From Clostridia bacterium (GTDB taxonomy: Bacteria; Bacillota; Clostridia; Oscillospirales; Acutalibacteraceae), in contig CAAGHT010000049.1 in NCBI GenBank assembly GCA_900769775.1, forward strand, positions 1 through 11,694: 11,694 bases of DNA, written 5' to 3'. The notes beneath the pieces were generated by a model. It did no database searches. It had not been told where the DNA came from and was given only the letters and a program-made list of their open reading frames with translations. Positions 1 through 5,096 of the stretch are shown here, piece after piece; position 1 is the first letter of the stretch, and every line of letters starts with the position of its first letter. The translations under genes and the position numbers were made by a program.

Positions 1-577
1 CGTCCTCACGGGGGATGCCGTTCATCTTGCCGCCGAGGCCGACATTTACAAAACGGAGAGCGCGGTCGTTCATATCAAGGCAACGCTTAAATACAATTCT
101 TCTCTGGTCGATGCCGAGAGAGTTGCCCTGCTGAAGATGGTTGTCAAGCAGAGCGCACAGCAGGTTATTAGCCGCAGTAATTGCGTGCATATCTCCTGTA
201 AAGTGGAGGTTAATGTCCTCCATAGGAACAACCTGAGCATATCCGCCGCCTGCGGCACCGCCCTTAATTCCGAAAACGGGGCCGAGAGAGGGCTCGCGCA
301 GAGCGATAACAGCCTTTTTGCCGATAAGAGGCATAGCCTGACCGAGACCGACCGAGGTAGTGGTTTTGCCTTCTCCTGCGGGGGTCGGGTTAATAGCGGT
401 AACAAGTATAAGCTTTCCGTCGGGTCTGTCTTTTACCTTCTCGAAAAGTTCCTCAGAGAACTTTGCCTTATACTTTCCGTAAAATTCAAGGTCATCGTTA
501 TCAACCGAGAGCTTTTCTGCAATCTCGCCGATAGGGAGCATTTTTGCGCCCTGAGCAATTTCAATATCTGTTAACAT
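1..577 (-). CDS. fhs: Formate-tetrahydrofolate ligase, N-terminal part (runs off the left edge)
   Basis: This is the first 192 codons of formate-tetrahydrofolate ligase (10-formyl-THF synthetase), a cytosolic enzyme that joins formate to THF using ATP to supply one-carbon units. The family is usually about 555 residues, so roughly a third is present; no stop codon is reached inside the window. The reverse-strand translation starts MLTDIEIAQGAKMLPIGEIA, the usual N-terminus of the family. A P-loop (TPAGEGKTTT, residues 65-74) is followed by the glycine-rich FGIKGGAAGGGYAQV (102-116) and DINLHFTGD (121-129), all hallmarks of the family. The ATG at 577-575 has a GAGGTG ribosome binding site about 5 bases upstream, which fixes the start. 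It is divergent from rodA across an AT-rich gap and looks intact as far as seen. Confidence 0.97.
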   Translation of the reverse strand, partial: MLTDIEIAQGAKMLPIGEIAEKLSVDNDDLEFYGKYKAKFSEELFEKVKDRPDGKLILVTAINPTPAGEGKTTTSVGLGQAMPLIGKKAVIALREPSLGPVFGIKGGAAGGGYAQVVPMEDINLHFTGDMHAITAANNLLCALLDNHLQQGNSLGIDQRRIVFKRCLDMNDRALRFVNVGLGGKMNGIPRED

Positions 578-662
578 AATTTCACCTCATCGAAATATTA
601 AAAAGTGATACAGATTAGTATATTATTGATATTGTAACACACTTTTCAAAAATAATAAAGAG

Positions 663-691
663 TTTACTTGCAAATAATATCAAAATATAAT
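663..691 (+). promoter_or_regulatory. Candidate sigma-A promoter of rodA
   Basis: A TTTACT hexamer (663-668, 4 of 6 matches to TTGACA) is followed after 17 bases by a perfect TATAAT (686-691). Transcription would start near 698, leaving a short leader before the ribosome binding site at 715-723. The element is found by eye in an AT-rich stretch, so chance matches are possible. Confidence 0.45.
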
Positions 692-714
692 AAAATAAAT
701 TTAGATAAGACAAA

Positions 715-723
715 AAGGGGGTG
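715..723 (+). promoter_or_regulatory. Strong Shine-Dalgarno sequence that points to a start at 729, not 786
   Basis: AAGGGGGTG matches the ideal AAGGAGGTG with one G in place of A, which can still pair with 16S rRNA as a G-U wobble. A start codon is expected about 5-9 bases after the G run, near 727-731. In the rodA frame the codon there is TTC at 729-731, which is not a start codon, while the first ATG in frame is at 786, about 64 bases too far away. Confidence 0.6.
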
Positions 724-728
724 CCGAT

Positions 729-785
729 TTCGCTAAAAGGTCCTTTGGCGCGGTTGCTGACTATATCCGCGAAAGTGATAAAGTA
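729..785 (+). other. Probable N-terminal coding extension of rodA lacking a recognised start codon
   Basis: Read in the rodA frame, 729-785 gives FAKRSFGAVADYIRESDKV, leading directly into MLLLVFLTT. A basic/amphipathic cytosolic segment ending in a D-K or D-x motif just before the first membrane helix is typical of RodA/FtsW proteins, so this stretch looks coding. The frame is open back to a TAG at 702-704 but has no ATG, GTG or TTG. A GTG at 721 lies one frame off and opens a 21-codon frame whose TAA (784-786) overlaps the rodA ATG (786-788) by one base. Confidence 0.55.
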
Positions 786-1868
786 ATGCTTTTGCTCGTA
801 TTCTTAACTACGGGTTTCGGTTGTCTTGCTGTTATGTCGGCAACCCGTTATACCGACAGTCTCTCTCAGTTTATAACACAATGCGCGGCAGGCTTTGGCG
901 GACTTATAATAGCACTTGTAATTGCTCATTTCGACTTTAAAACTATGCTGAAGCTCTGGTATATTGCTGCTCCACTCGGACTGATACCGGTAATTTTAAC
1001 CTTTTTTATCGGCTTTGCCCCTGCAGGCACCGATGACAAGGCGTGGCTCATGCTTCCGGGAAATATAACCTTTCAGCCGTCAGAGCTTTTAAAGGTCTGC
1101 TTCATAATCACCTTTTCGGCGCATCTTGGCTATGCTAAGGAGCACGATATCAACAAGCTTACAACCCTTTTACCTCTGCTGCTTCACGGCGGCTTCCCCG
1201 TAGGGCTTATTCTTGTTCAGGGCGACGCGGGAACAGCGCTTATCTTCGCTTTTATGCTTGTTTGTATGCTCTTTGCGGCAGGGCTTAAAATCAAGTATTA
1301 TATCATCGCGGCGGTAGCTTTGGTGCTTTCCTCTCCGCTTATTTATTTCTTTGTTATGAATGACGACCAACGCTCGCGAATTGTCGGTATGTTCAACCTT
1401 GAGGATGACCTTCTCGGCGCCGATTATCAGCAGTGGCAGGGAAGAATAGCCCTTGCAAACGGCGGCTTTTCGGGTCAGGGCCTCTTTAAAGGAGAGTTGA
1501 CCCAGACAAACACCGTGCCTGAGAGCTATAACGACTTTATTTTCGTTTCAATCGGCGAGGAGCTCGGAGTTCTCGGTTGCCTTGCGGTAATTATTTTGCT
1601 TGCGGCAATATGCCTTCGCTGTATCAGAGTCGGAAGACTTTGTACCGATGAAAGGGGAATGTATATCGCTGTCGGAGTTTTCGCAATGATACTCGGTCAG
1701 ACGGTAGTAAATATCGGTATGTGTCTCTCGGTGCTTCCCGTAATCGGTGTAACCCTGCCCTTCTTTTCGGCCGGCGGAACAAGCCTTCTTTGTCTTATGT
1801 TTGCGGTCGGAATAATGCTCAGCGTTTATAAACATCGCAATTCAAGAACAATCTATCTTCATAGTTAA
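786..1868 (+). CDS. rodA: RodA/FtsW-family (SEDS) peptidoglycan glycosyltransferase
   Basis: An integral membrane SEDS protein that polymerises lipid II into glycan strands, normally paired with a class B penicillin-binding protein for wall elongation. From the ATG at 786 it is 360 residues with 8-10 hydrophobic segments. Diagnostic motifs are AWLMLPGNITFQPSELLK (Trp87, the position of the essential Trp of the family), VQGDAGTAL (145-152), NDFIFVSIGEELG with Asp250 matching the catalytic Asp of the family, and the C-terminal PVIGVTLPFFSAGGTSL. RodA fits better than FtsW because of length and the LPFFSAGGTS region, but SpoVE or FtsW is not excluded. The ATG at 786 has no good ribosome binding site, and about 19 plausible residues precede it without a start codon (separate entry). 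A terminator follows after 7 bases, so it appears to be a single-gene unit. Confidence 0.9.
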   Translation: MLLLVFLTTGFGCLAVMSATRYTDSLSQFITQCAAGFGGLIIALVIAHFDFKTMLKLWYIAAPLGLIPVILTFFIGFAPAGTDDKAWLMLPGNITFQPSELLKVCFIITFSAHLGYAKEHDINKLTTLLPLLLHGGFPVGLILVQGDAGTALIFAFMLVCMLFAAGLKIKYYIIAAVALVLSSPLIYFFVMNDDQRSRIVGMFNLEDDLLGADYQQWQGRIALANGGFSGQGLFKGELTQTNTVPESYNDFIFVSIGEELGVLGCLAVIILLAAICLRCIRVGRLCTDERGMYIAVGVFAMILGQTVVNIGMCLSVLPVIGVTLPFFSAGGTSLLCLMFAVGIMLSVYKHRNSRTIYLHS

Positions 1869-1875
1869 ATGTAAG

Positions 1876-1906
1876 GGATGTCAACTACTTTTGGCATCCT
1901 TTTTTT
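1876..1906 (+). terminator. Intrinsic terminator after rodA
   Basis: GGATGTC (1876-1882) pairs with GGCATCC (1893-1899) with one G-T wobble around a 10-base loop, followed by seven T residues (1900-1906). Confidence 0.8.
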
Positions 1907-1911
1907 GCAGC

Positions 1912-1934
1912 TTTTGCAATTTTTTGTTGCAAAA
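1912..1934. repeat. 8-bp inverted repeat overlapping the -35 of the next gene
   Basis: TTTTGCAA (1912-1919) and TTGCAAAA (1927-1934) form a perfect inverted repeat with a 7-base T-rich spacer. The right arm covers the -35 hexamer of the downstream promoter, so it could be an operator. A hairpin role after the rodA terminator is the alternative. Confidence 0.45.
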
Positions 1935-1955
1935 TGTCGCATTTTAGAGTAAAAT
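1927..1955 (+). promoter_or_regulatory. Promoter of the E2/CAT-fold gene
   Basis: TTGCAA (1927-1932) and TAAAAT (1950-1955) are separated by exactly 17 bases. The predicted start near 1962 gives a leader of about 30 bases containing GGAGG at 1979-1983. Confidence 0.6.
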
Positions 1956-1990
1956 AACTTTGTTAACAAATTATGAACGGAGGAACCGTT

Positions 1991-2824
1991 ATGGCATTTC
2001 GCGCTGACGGAAAGAGAGTCAGAAAAGCAGACCCCATGTATACCGTAGTTCCCTACATTATGGATAAAAGAAACGATGCGATGAATATGACCACCGTCGA
2101 TATTCCCGTTGAGCCTATTCAGGATTACATAAATGCAAAGCGTAAGGAGGGCGTCCGCCTTTCTCATATGTCGGTAGTTACTGCGGCATATCTCAGAATA
2201 GCTTATGAATTCCCTCTGCTTAACAACTTTATAGTAAACAAAAAGATTTACACTCATAACGAGTTCAAGGTAGCAATGGTAGTTCTTAAGAGCCTTGCAA
2301 CCGAAGAGGAGACTATGTCCAAGGTTCAGTTCGAGCTTGACGATAATATCTTTGAGGTTAACGAGAAGATGGATGCTTATGTTGAAACCAACCGTCAGGC
2401 ATCGACCAAAAACAACACCGACAAGATGATAAGCTTCCTCGTTTCACTTCCCGGTGTTTGTAATATTGCAGTCGGTCTCTTTAAATTGCTCGACCGTTAC
2501 GGACTTCTCCCGAAGTTCATAACCGACCTTTCTCCCTTCCACGCATCTCTCACTATTACAAACCTGGCTTCCATCCGTACCAACCACATTTACCATCATA
2601 TCTACAATTTCGGCACTACCAGCGTATTTATCGCTATGGGTAAGAACCGCGAGGTTCCGAAAAAGAAGAACGGTGAAATTGTTTTTGAAAAGTGTATCCC
2701 TCTCGGTGTTGTAATGGATGAGCGCATCTGCTCGGGACTTTATTTTGCAAAGGCATTCCGAGCCTTTAAAAATTATCTTGCAAATCCTGCACTCCTCGAA
2801 GAAAAACCCACAAAAAAAGAATAA
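1991..2824 (+). CDS. CAT/2-oxoacid dehydrogenase E2-fold acyltransferase-like protein with altered catalytic motif
   Basis: A 277-residue soluble protein resembling the catalytic domain shared by chloramphenicol acetyltransferase and the E2 subunits of 2-oxoacid dehydrogenases. The resemblance shows in the strand TTVDIPVEPIQDYIN, in PLLNNFIVNKKIYTHNEFKVAMVV, and in the C-terminal PLGVVMDERICSG followed by a helix. There is no lipoyl or E3-binding domain and no neighbouring dehydrogenase gene, so a normal E2 role is unlikely. In the motif that reads DHRxxDG in E2 and HHxxxDG in CAT, this protein has Asp243-Glu244-Arg-Ile-Cys-Ser248-Gly249: Glu replaces the catalytic His and Ser replaces the Asp. 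GGAGG at 1979-1983, 7 bases before the ATG at 1991, selects this start over an in-frame ATG at 1973 that lies upstream of it. It has its own promoter and terminator. The substrate is unknown; it may be catalytically inactive or use another chemistry. Confidence 0.75.
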   Translation: MAFRADGKRVRKADPMYTVVPYIMDKRNDAMNMTTVDIPVEPIQDYINAKRKEGVRLSHMSVVTAAYLRIAYEFPLLNNFIVNKKIYTHNEFKVAMVVLKSLATEEETMSKVQFELDDNIFEVNEKMDAYVETNRQASTKNNTDKMISFLVSLPGVCNIAVGLFKLLDRYGLLPKFITDLSPFHASLTITNLASIRTNHIYHHIYNFGTTSVFIAMGKNREVPKKKNGEIVFEKCIPLGVVMDERICSGLYFAKAFRAFKNYLANPALLEEKPTKKE

Positions 2825-2837
2825 ATTATTTTGCATT

Positions 2838-2865
2838 GCGGTCTTGATTTTTAGACCGCTTTGTT
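2838..2865 (+). terminator. Hairpin terminator after the E2/CAT-fold gene
   Basis: GCGGTCT (2838-2844) and AGACCGC (2853-2859) form a perfect 7-bp stem with an 8-base T-rich loop. The tail TTTGTT is a weak T-run, so termination may be incomplete and some read-through into fba is possible. Confidence 0.65.
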
Positions 2866-2872
2866 ATATTAT
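2844..2872 (+). promoter_or_regulatory. Candidate fba promoter overlapping the preceding terminator
   Basis: TTGATT (2844-2849) and TATTAT (2867-2872) are 17 bases apart; TATGAT at 2874-2879 is an alternative -10. The -35 lies in the loop side of the upstream terminator hairpin, an economical overlap that makes the call less certain. Confidence 0.4.
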
Positions 2873-2914
2873 ATATGATAGAAAAATAACAATTTCAATT
2901 GGAGGATGTTTAAT

Positions 2915-3778
2915 ATGTTAGTTTCTGCAAAAGAAATGCTGAACAAGGCTAAGGCAGGCAAATATGCTGTTGGTCAGTTCAACATAAACAATCTTGAATG
3001 GACAAAGGCTATACTTCAGACTGCTCAGGAGCTGAACAGCCCCGTTATTCTCGGTGTTTCCGAGGGCGCAGGTAAGTATATGTGCGGCTACAAGACTGTA
3101 GTTGGTATGGTAAAGGGTATGATCGATGAGCTCGGAATCACCGTTCCCGTTGCTCTCCACCTTGACCACGGTTCTTATGAGCACGCAAAGAAGTGCATCG
3201 AAGCAGGCTTCTCTTCTGTAATGTTCGACGGTTCTCACTATTCAATTGAAGAGAATATCGAAAAGACAAAGGAACTTGTTGAGCTTACCGATAAGCTCGG
3301 TCTCTCTCTCGAAGCAGAGGTTGGCGCTATCGGCGGCGAGGAAGACGGCGTTATCGGCGGCGGCGAGGTTGCTGACCCCGCAGAGTGCAAGATGATTGCT
3401 GACCTCGGCGTAACAATGCTCGCTGCAGGTATTGGTAACATTCACGGTAAATATCCTGAAAACTGGGCAGGACTTTCTTTCGACACTCTTGCTGCTATTC
3501 AGGAGCTCACCGGCACTATGCCCCTCGTTCTCCACGGCGGCACAGGCATCCCTGCTGATATGATTAAGAAGGCTATCTCTCTCGGCGTTTCCAAGATCAA
3601 TGTTAACACTGAGTGCCAGCTCGCTTTCGCTGCTGAGACCAGAAAGTATATCGAAGAGGGTAAAGACCTTGTTGGTAAGGGCTTTGACCCCAGAAAGATT
3701 CTTGCTCCCGGCGTAGAAGCTATCAAGGCTACAGTAAGAGAGAAGATGGAGCTCTTTGGCTCTGTTGGAAAGGCATAA
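2915..3778 (+). CDS. fba: Class II fructose-bisphosphate aldolase
   Basis: A cytosolic zinc aldolase that cleaves fructose 1,6-bisphosphate to dihydroxyacetone phosphate and glyceraldehyde 3-phosphate in glycolysis, and runs in reverse in gluconeogenesis. The 287 residues match the short class II subtype. Visible motifs are YAVGQFNINN near the N-terminus, LHLDHG with catalytic Asp84 and zinc ligand His85, the EAEVGAIGG loop, GNIHGKY with His177, LVLHGGTGIP with His207, and KINVNTE in the phosphate-binding region. The start is the ATG at 2915 because GGAGG (2901-2905) lies 9 bases upstream; the in-frame ATG at 2906 abuts the GGAGG. Codon use is strongly biased (CTC, AAG, GGC), as expected of a highly expressed gene. 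Tagatose-bisphosphate aldolase (GatY/KbaY) is the main alternative, but no galactitol or tagatose genes are nearby. Confidence 0.93.
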   Translation: MLVSAKEMLNKAKAGKYAVGQFNINNLEWTKAILQTAQELNSPVILGVSEGAGKYMCGYKTVVGMVKGMIDELGITVPVALHLDHGSYEHAKKCIEAGFSSVMFDGSHYSIEENIEKTKELVELTDKLGLSLEAEVGAIGGEEDGVIGGGEVADPAECKMIADLGVTMLAAGIGNIHGKYPENWAGLSFDTLAAIQELTGTMPLVLHGGTGIPADMIKKAISLGVSKINVNTECQLAFAAETRKYIEEGKDLVGKGFDPRKILAPGVEAIKATVREKMELFGSVGKA

Positions 3779-3807
3779 TAGACTTTCACAATAAGCGCAG
3801 AACATTC

Positions 3808-3836
3808 AAAAAGACCCGAGTGATCGGGTCTTTTTT
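3808..3836 (+). terminator. Strong intrinsic terminator after fba
   Basis: AAAAAGACCCGA (3808-3819) pairs perfectly with TCGGGTCTTTTT (3824-3835) around a GTGA tetraloop, with a T6 tail at 3831-3836. The flanking A and T tracts allow it to act on either strand. Confidence 0.93.
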
Positions 3837-4041
3837 CGTTAAGCCTTTTTCCTCGCTCGAGGTATCGACATACATCTTCACTCGGAGAAAAGGCTTTCGG
3901 CATCTTATTCTGAAAGTCTTGATTTTCAGTAAGCCTATGGAGCTAAAAATCGAGTTTCTGCATCAAATTCTGTCTATTTTGAACTTCGGAACAAAACTCC
4001 TGCAGCTTATTCTAAAAGCCTTATATAGATTTCTAAAGAAC
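3837..4041 (+). other. Gene-free stretch between two terminators, rich in short repeats
   Basis: No credible gene is seen here: a 77-codon frame across it begins inside the fba terminator and has no ribosome binding site. It holds AAGCC-type segments (3841, 3931, 4016) and complementary GGCTT segments (3892 and 4047, the latter inside the next terminator stem). Segment 3891-3898 can pair with either 3841-3849 or 4015-4022. There are also three imperfect direct copies of a GCATCTTATTCTGAAAG-like unit starting at 3900, 3960 and 4002. It could be an untranslated structured RNA, a dispersed intergenic repeat or decayed sequence. I found no convincing promoter within it. Confidence 0.4.
3841..3896. 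repeat. Imperfect palindromic element
   Basis: AAGCCTTTT (3841-3849) and AAAAGGCTT (3888-3896) form a perfect 9-bp inverted repeat. The 38 bases between them extend the pairing with wobbles and mismatches and contain a nested CCTC/GAGG hairpin (3851-3862). It looks like a dispersed intergenic palindromic repeat, which only a genome-wide search could confirm. Confidence 0.5.
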
Positions 4042-4076
4042 AAAACGGCTTGACATTTTATGCCAAGTCGTTTTTT
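4042..4076 (+). terminator. Strong terminator closing the gene-free stretch
   Basis: AAAACGGCTTGACAT (4042-4056) pairs with ATGCCAAGTCGTTTT (4060-4074) through 15 positions with one G-T wobble and one A-C mismatch. The loop is TTT and a T6 run covers 4071-4076. A terminator here implies transcription of the preceding 200 bases, or a backup for fba. Confidence 0.85.
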
Positions 4077-4084
4077 GTTTCCCT

Positions 4085-4128
4085 TGTGGTAGGGAGGTTC
4101 GTGTCGCAACTAGGGAGTGGTGTGGTAG
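4085..4128. repeat. G-rich nested direct repeats
   Basis: TGTGGTAG occurs at 4085-4092 and 4121-4128, and TAGGGAG at 4090-4096 and 4111-4117, in a G-rich patch unlike the AT-rich sequence around it. No function can be assigned. Confidence 0.35.
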
Positions 4129-4136
4129 CAAATATA

Positions 4137-4159
4137 TTTTAAACGAAATTCGTTTAAAA
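4137..4159. promoter_or_regulatory. Perfect 23-bp palindromic operator upstream of the XRE gene
   Basis: TTTTAAACGAA (4137-4147) and TTCGTTTAAAA (4149-4159) are perfect inverted arms around a single A. A third copy of the core half-site, TTCGTTTA, lies at 4174-4181 and overlaps a TATGAT -10-like hexamer (4180-4185). This arrangement fits autoregulation by the XRE protein encoded just downstream. Confidence 0.7.
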
Positions 4160-4209
4160 GTCAATAGTCGATTTTCGTTTATGATAAAATTCTTTCAGAG
4201 GTGATTTAT

Positions 4210-4434
4210 ATGACGATTGCTGAAAGAATTAAAGCGCTCCGTGAAGAAAACACGAATCTTAATCAAACTGAATTGGGAAAGAAATTGAATTTGAGTCAAA
4301 TGCAAATTTCAAGATTAGAAACAGGCAGTGCGCATATTAACGATGAGGCTTTGATAAGTTACTGCGAGTTTTTCAAGGTTTCTGCCGATTATATTCTCGG
4401 TTTGCCAAAAGATATGAACTATCCCGAAAGATAA
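4210..4434 (+). CDS. Small XRE-family helix-turn-helix regulator
   Basis: A 74-residue, single-domain Cro/C1-type DNA-binding protein. The HTH is visible as QTELGKKLNLSQMQISRLE (about residues 18-36), followed by helices ending in FFKVSADYILGLPKD, the usual end of XRE domains. No second ligand or peptidase domain is present, so it probably acts as a simple dimeric repressor. The AGAGGTG at 4197-4203 places the start at ATG 4210 (6-base spacing) rather than the in-frame GTG at 4201, which is part of that site. A perfect palindrome lies 50 bases upstream. Codon use differs from neighbours: all three Gln are CAA and five of nine Leu are TTG, where neighbours use CAG and CTC/CTT. Recent acquisition or a mobile-element remnant is possible. 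The gene stops 13 bases before the rubrerythrin -35 box, but no shared function is shown. Confidence 0.9.
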   Translation: MTIAERIKALREENTNLNQTELGKKLNLSQMQISRLETGSAHINDEALISYCEFFKVSADYILGLPKDMNYPER

Positions 4435-4447
4435 ATAAAAAAACCTC

Positions 4448-4475
4448 TTGACAAATTTATCCAAAGGTATATAAT
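4448..4475 (+). promoter_or_regulatory. Consensus sigma-A promoter of rubrerythrin
   Basis: A perfect TTGACA (4448-4453) and a perfect TATAAT (4470-4475) are separated by 16 bases. Transcription should start near 4482. This is the strongest promoter in the window. Confidence 0.88.
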
Positions 4476-4481
4476 TAAATC

Positions 4482-4494
4482 AGTAACAATTACT
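4482..4494. promoter_or_regulatory. Dyad at the rubrerythrin transcription start, possible operator
   Basis: AGTAA (4482-4486) and TTACT (4490-4494) form an inverted repeat around CAA, with outer AAA (4477-4479) and TTT (4497-4499) also matching. Placed on the expected start site, it could bind a peroxide-responsive (PerR-like) or other repressor. The match to the known PerR box is loose, so the regulator is a guess. Confidence 0.35.
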
Positions 4495-4520
4495 ATTTTA
4501 TTTCAAAGGAGAAGAAAACT

Positions 4521-5054
4521 ATGAAATACGCAGGTACAAAGACCGAAAAAAATCTCTGGGCTGCTTTTGCAGGTGAGAGCCAGGCAAGAAACAAGTATAC
4601 ATACTTTGCCTCTGTCGCAAAGAAGGAAGGCTATGAGCAGATTTCTGCTATCTTCCAGAAGACCGCTGACAACGAAAAAGAGCACGCTAAAATGTGGTTT
4701 AAGGAGCTCGGTGAGCTTGGCGATACCGCAAAGAATCTTCTTGCTGCCGCTGAGGGAGAGAACTATGAATGGACCGATATGTACTCTACCTTTGCTGATG
4801 AGGCAGATGAGGAAGGCTTCCACGCTCTTGCAACAAAATTCCGTATGGTAGCTGCTATTGAAAAGAGCCACGAGGAAAGATATCGCGCTCTTCTCTCTAA
4901 TGTAGAGATGCAGGCTGTATTTGAGAAGGCAGAGGAGACAATGTGGGAGTGCCGCAACTGCGGACACCTTGTAATGGGCAAGAAGGCTCCCGAGGTTTGC
5001 CCCGTTTGCGCTCATCCGAAGTCCTATTTCGAGGTTCGTGCAGAAAATTACTGA
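4521..5054 (+). CDS. rbr: Rubrerythrin
   Basis: A cytosolic non-haem iron protein that reduces hydrogen peroxide to water with electrons from NADH via rubredoxin-type carriers, protecting anaerobes from oxidative stress. Residues 1-130 form a ferritin-like four-helix bundle with diiron ligands at Glu19, Glu52/His55 (EKEH), Glu94, Glu97 and Glu114/His117 (EKSH). Residues 140-177 form a rubredoxin-like iron site with Cys144, Cys147, Cys160 and Cys163. At 177 residues it is slightly shorter than the 190-residue classical form because the loop before the last bundle helix is reduced. AGGAG at 4507-4511 lies 9 bases before the ATG. It is a single-gene unit with a perfect promoter and its own terminator, consistent with high expression. 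All metal ligands are present, so it should be functional. Confidence 0.97.
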   Translation: MKYAGTKTEKNLWAAFAGESQARNKYTYFASVAKKEGYEQISAIFQKTADNEKEHAKMWFKELGELGDTAKNLLAAAEGENYEWTDMYSTFADEADEEGFHALATKFRMVAAIEKSHEERYRALLSNVEMQAVFEKAEETMWECRNCGHLVMGKKAPEVCPVCAHPKSYFEVRAENY

Positions 5055-5063
5055 TAAAAAATT

Positions 5064-5093
5064 AAAGCACCTGCAAAAGCAGGTGCTTTTTTT
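5064..5093. terminator. Bidirectional terminator between rbr and the convergent oxidoreductase gene
   Basis: AAAGCACCTGC (5064-5074) pairs perfectly with GCAGGTGCTTT (5079-5089) around AAAA, followed by T7 (5087-5093). On the minus strand the same stem is followed by a T-rich stretch, and the minus-strand gene stops at 5097, so it serves both transcripts. Confidence 0.93.
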
Positions 5094-5096
5094 ATT

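Larger units (their letters stand above)
578..728. other. AT-rich divergent intergenic region between fhs and rodA
   Basis: This gap must hold the promoters of both divergent genes. The plus strand has one good candidate promoter, listed separately. On the minus strand a TTGAAA (reverse complement around 645-650) sits upstream of weak TATACT and TAATAT hexamers, but the spacings are 18-21 bases, so I do not call an fhs promoter. I see no hairpin of riboswitch size and no other gene here. Confidence 0.5.

Noticed and set aside
137..574. 145-codon plus-strand frame opposite fhs
   Set aside because: It is an antisense shadow of the conserved fhs sequence; the reverse-strand protein is unmistakable.
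578..660. THF riboswitch in the leader of fhs
   Set aside because: Folate genes of Clostridia often carry one, but the leader is short and AT-rich and I can see none of the paired arms or conserved GC-rich core expected.
705..790. Programmed -1 ribosomal frameshift linking the GTG 721 frame to rodA
   Set aside because: Only a four-A run (735-738) is available as a slip site, with no proper heptamer and no visible stimulatory hairpin; a lost start codon or sequence error is simpler.
3242..3903. Long antisense frames of 187 and 134 codons opposite fba
   Set aside because: They arise from the strong codon bias of fba on the other strand and have no family features.
3820..4053. 77-codon reading frame after fba
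   Set aside because: It starts in the stem-loop of the fba terminator, has no ribosome binding site, ends inside the next terminator stem, and its repetitive hydrophobic sequence follows from the DNA repeats there.
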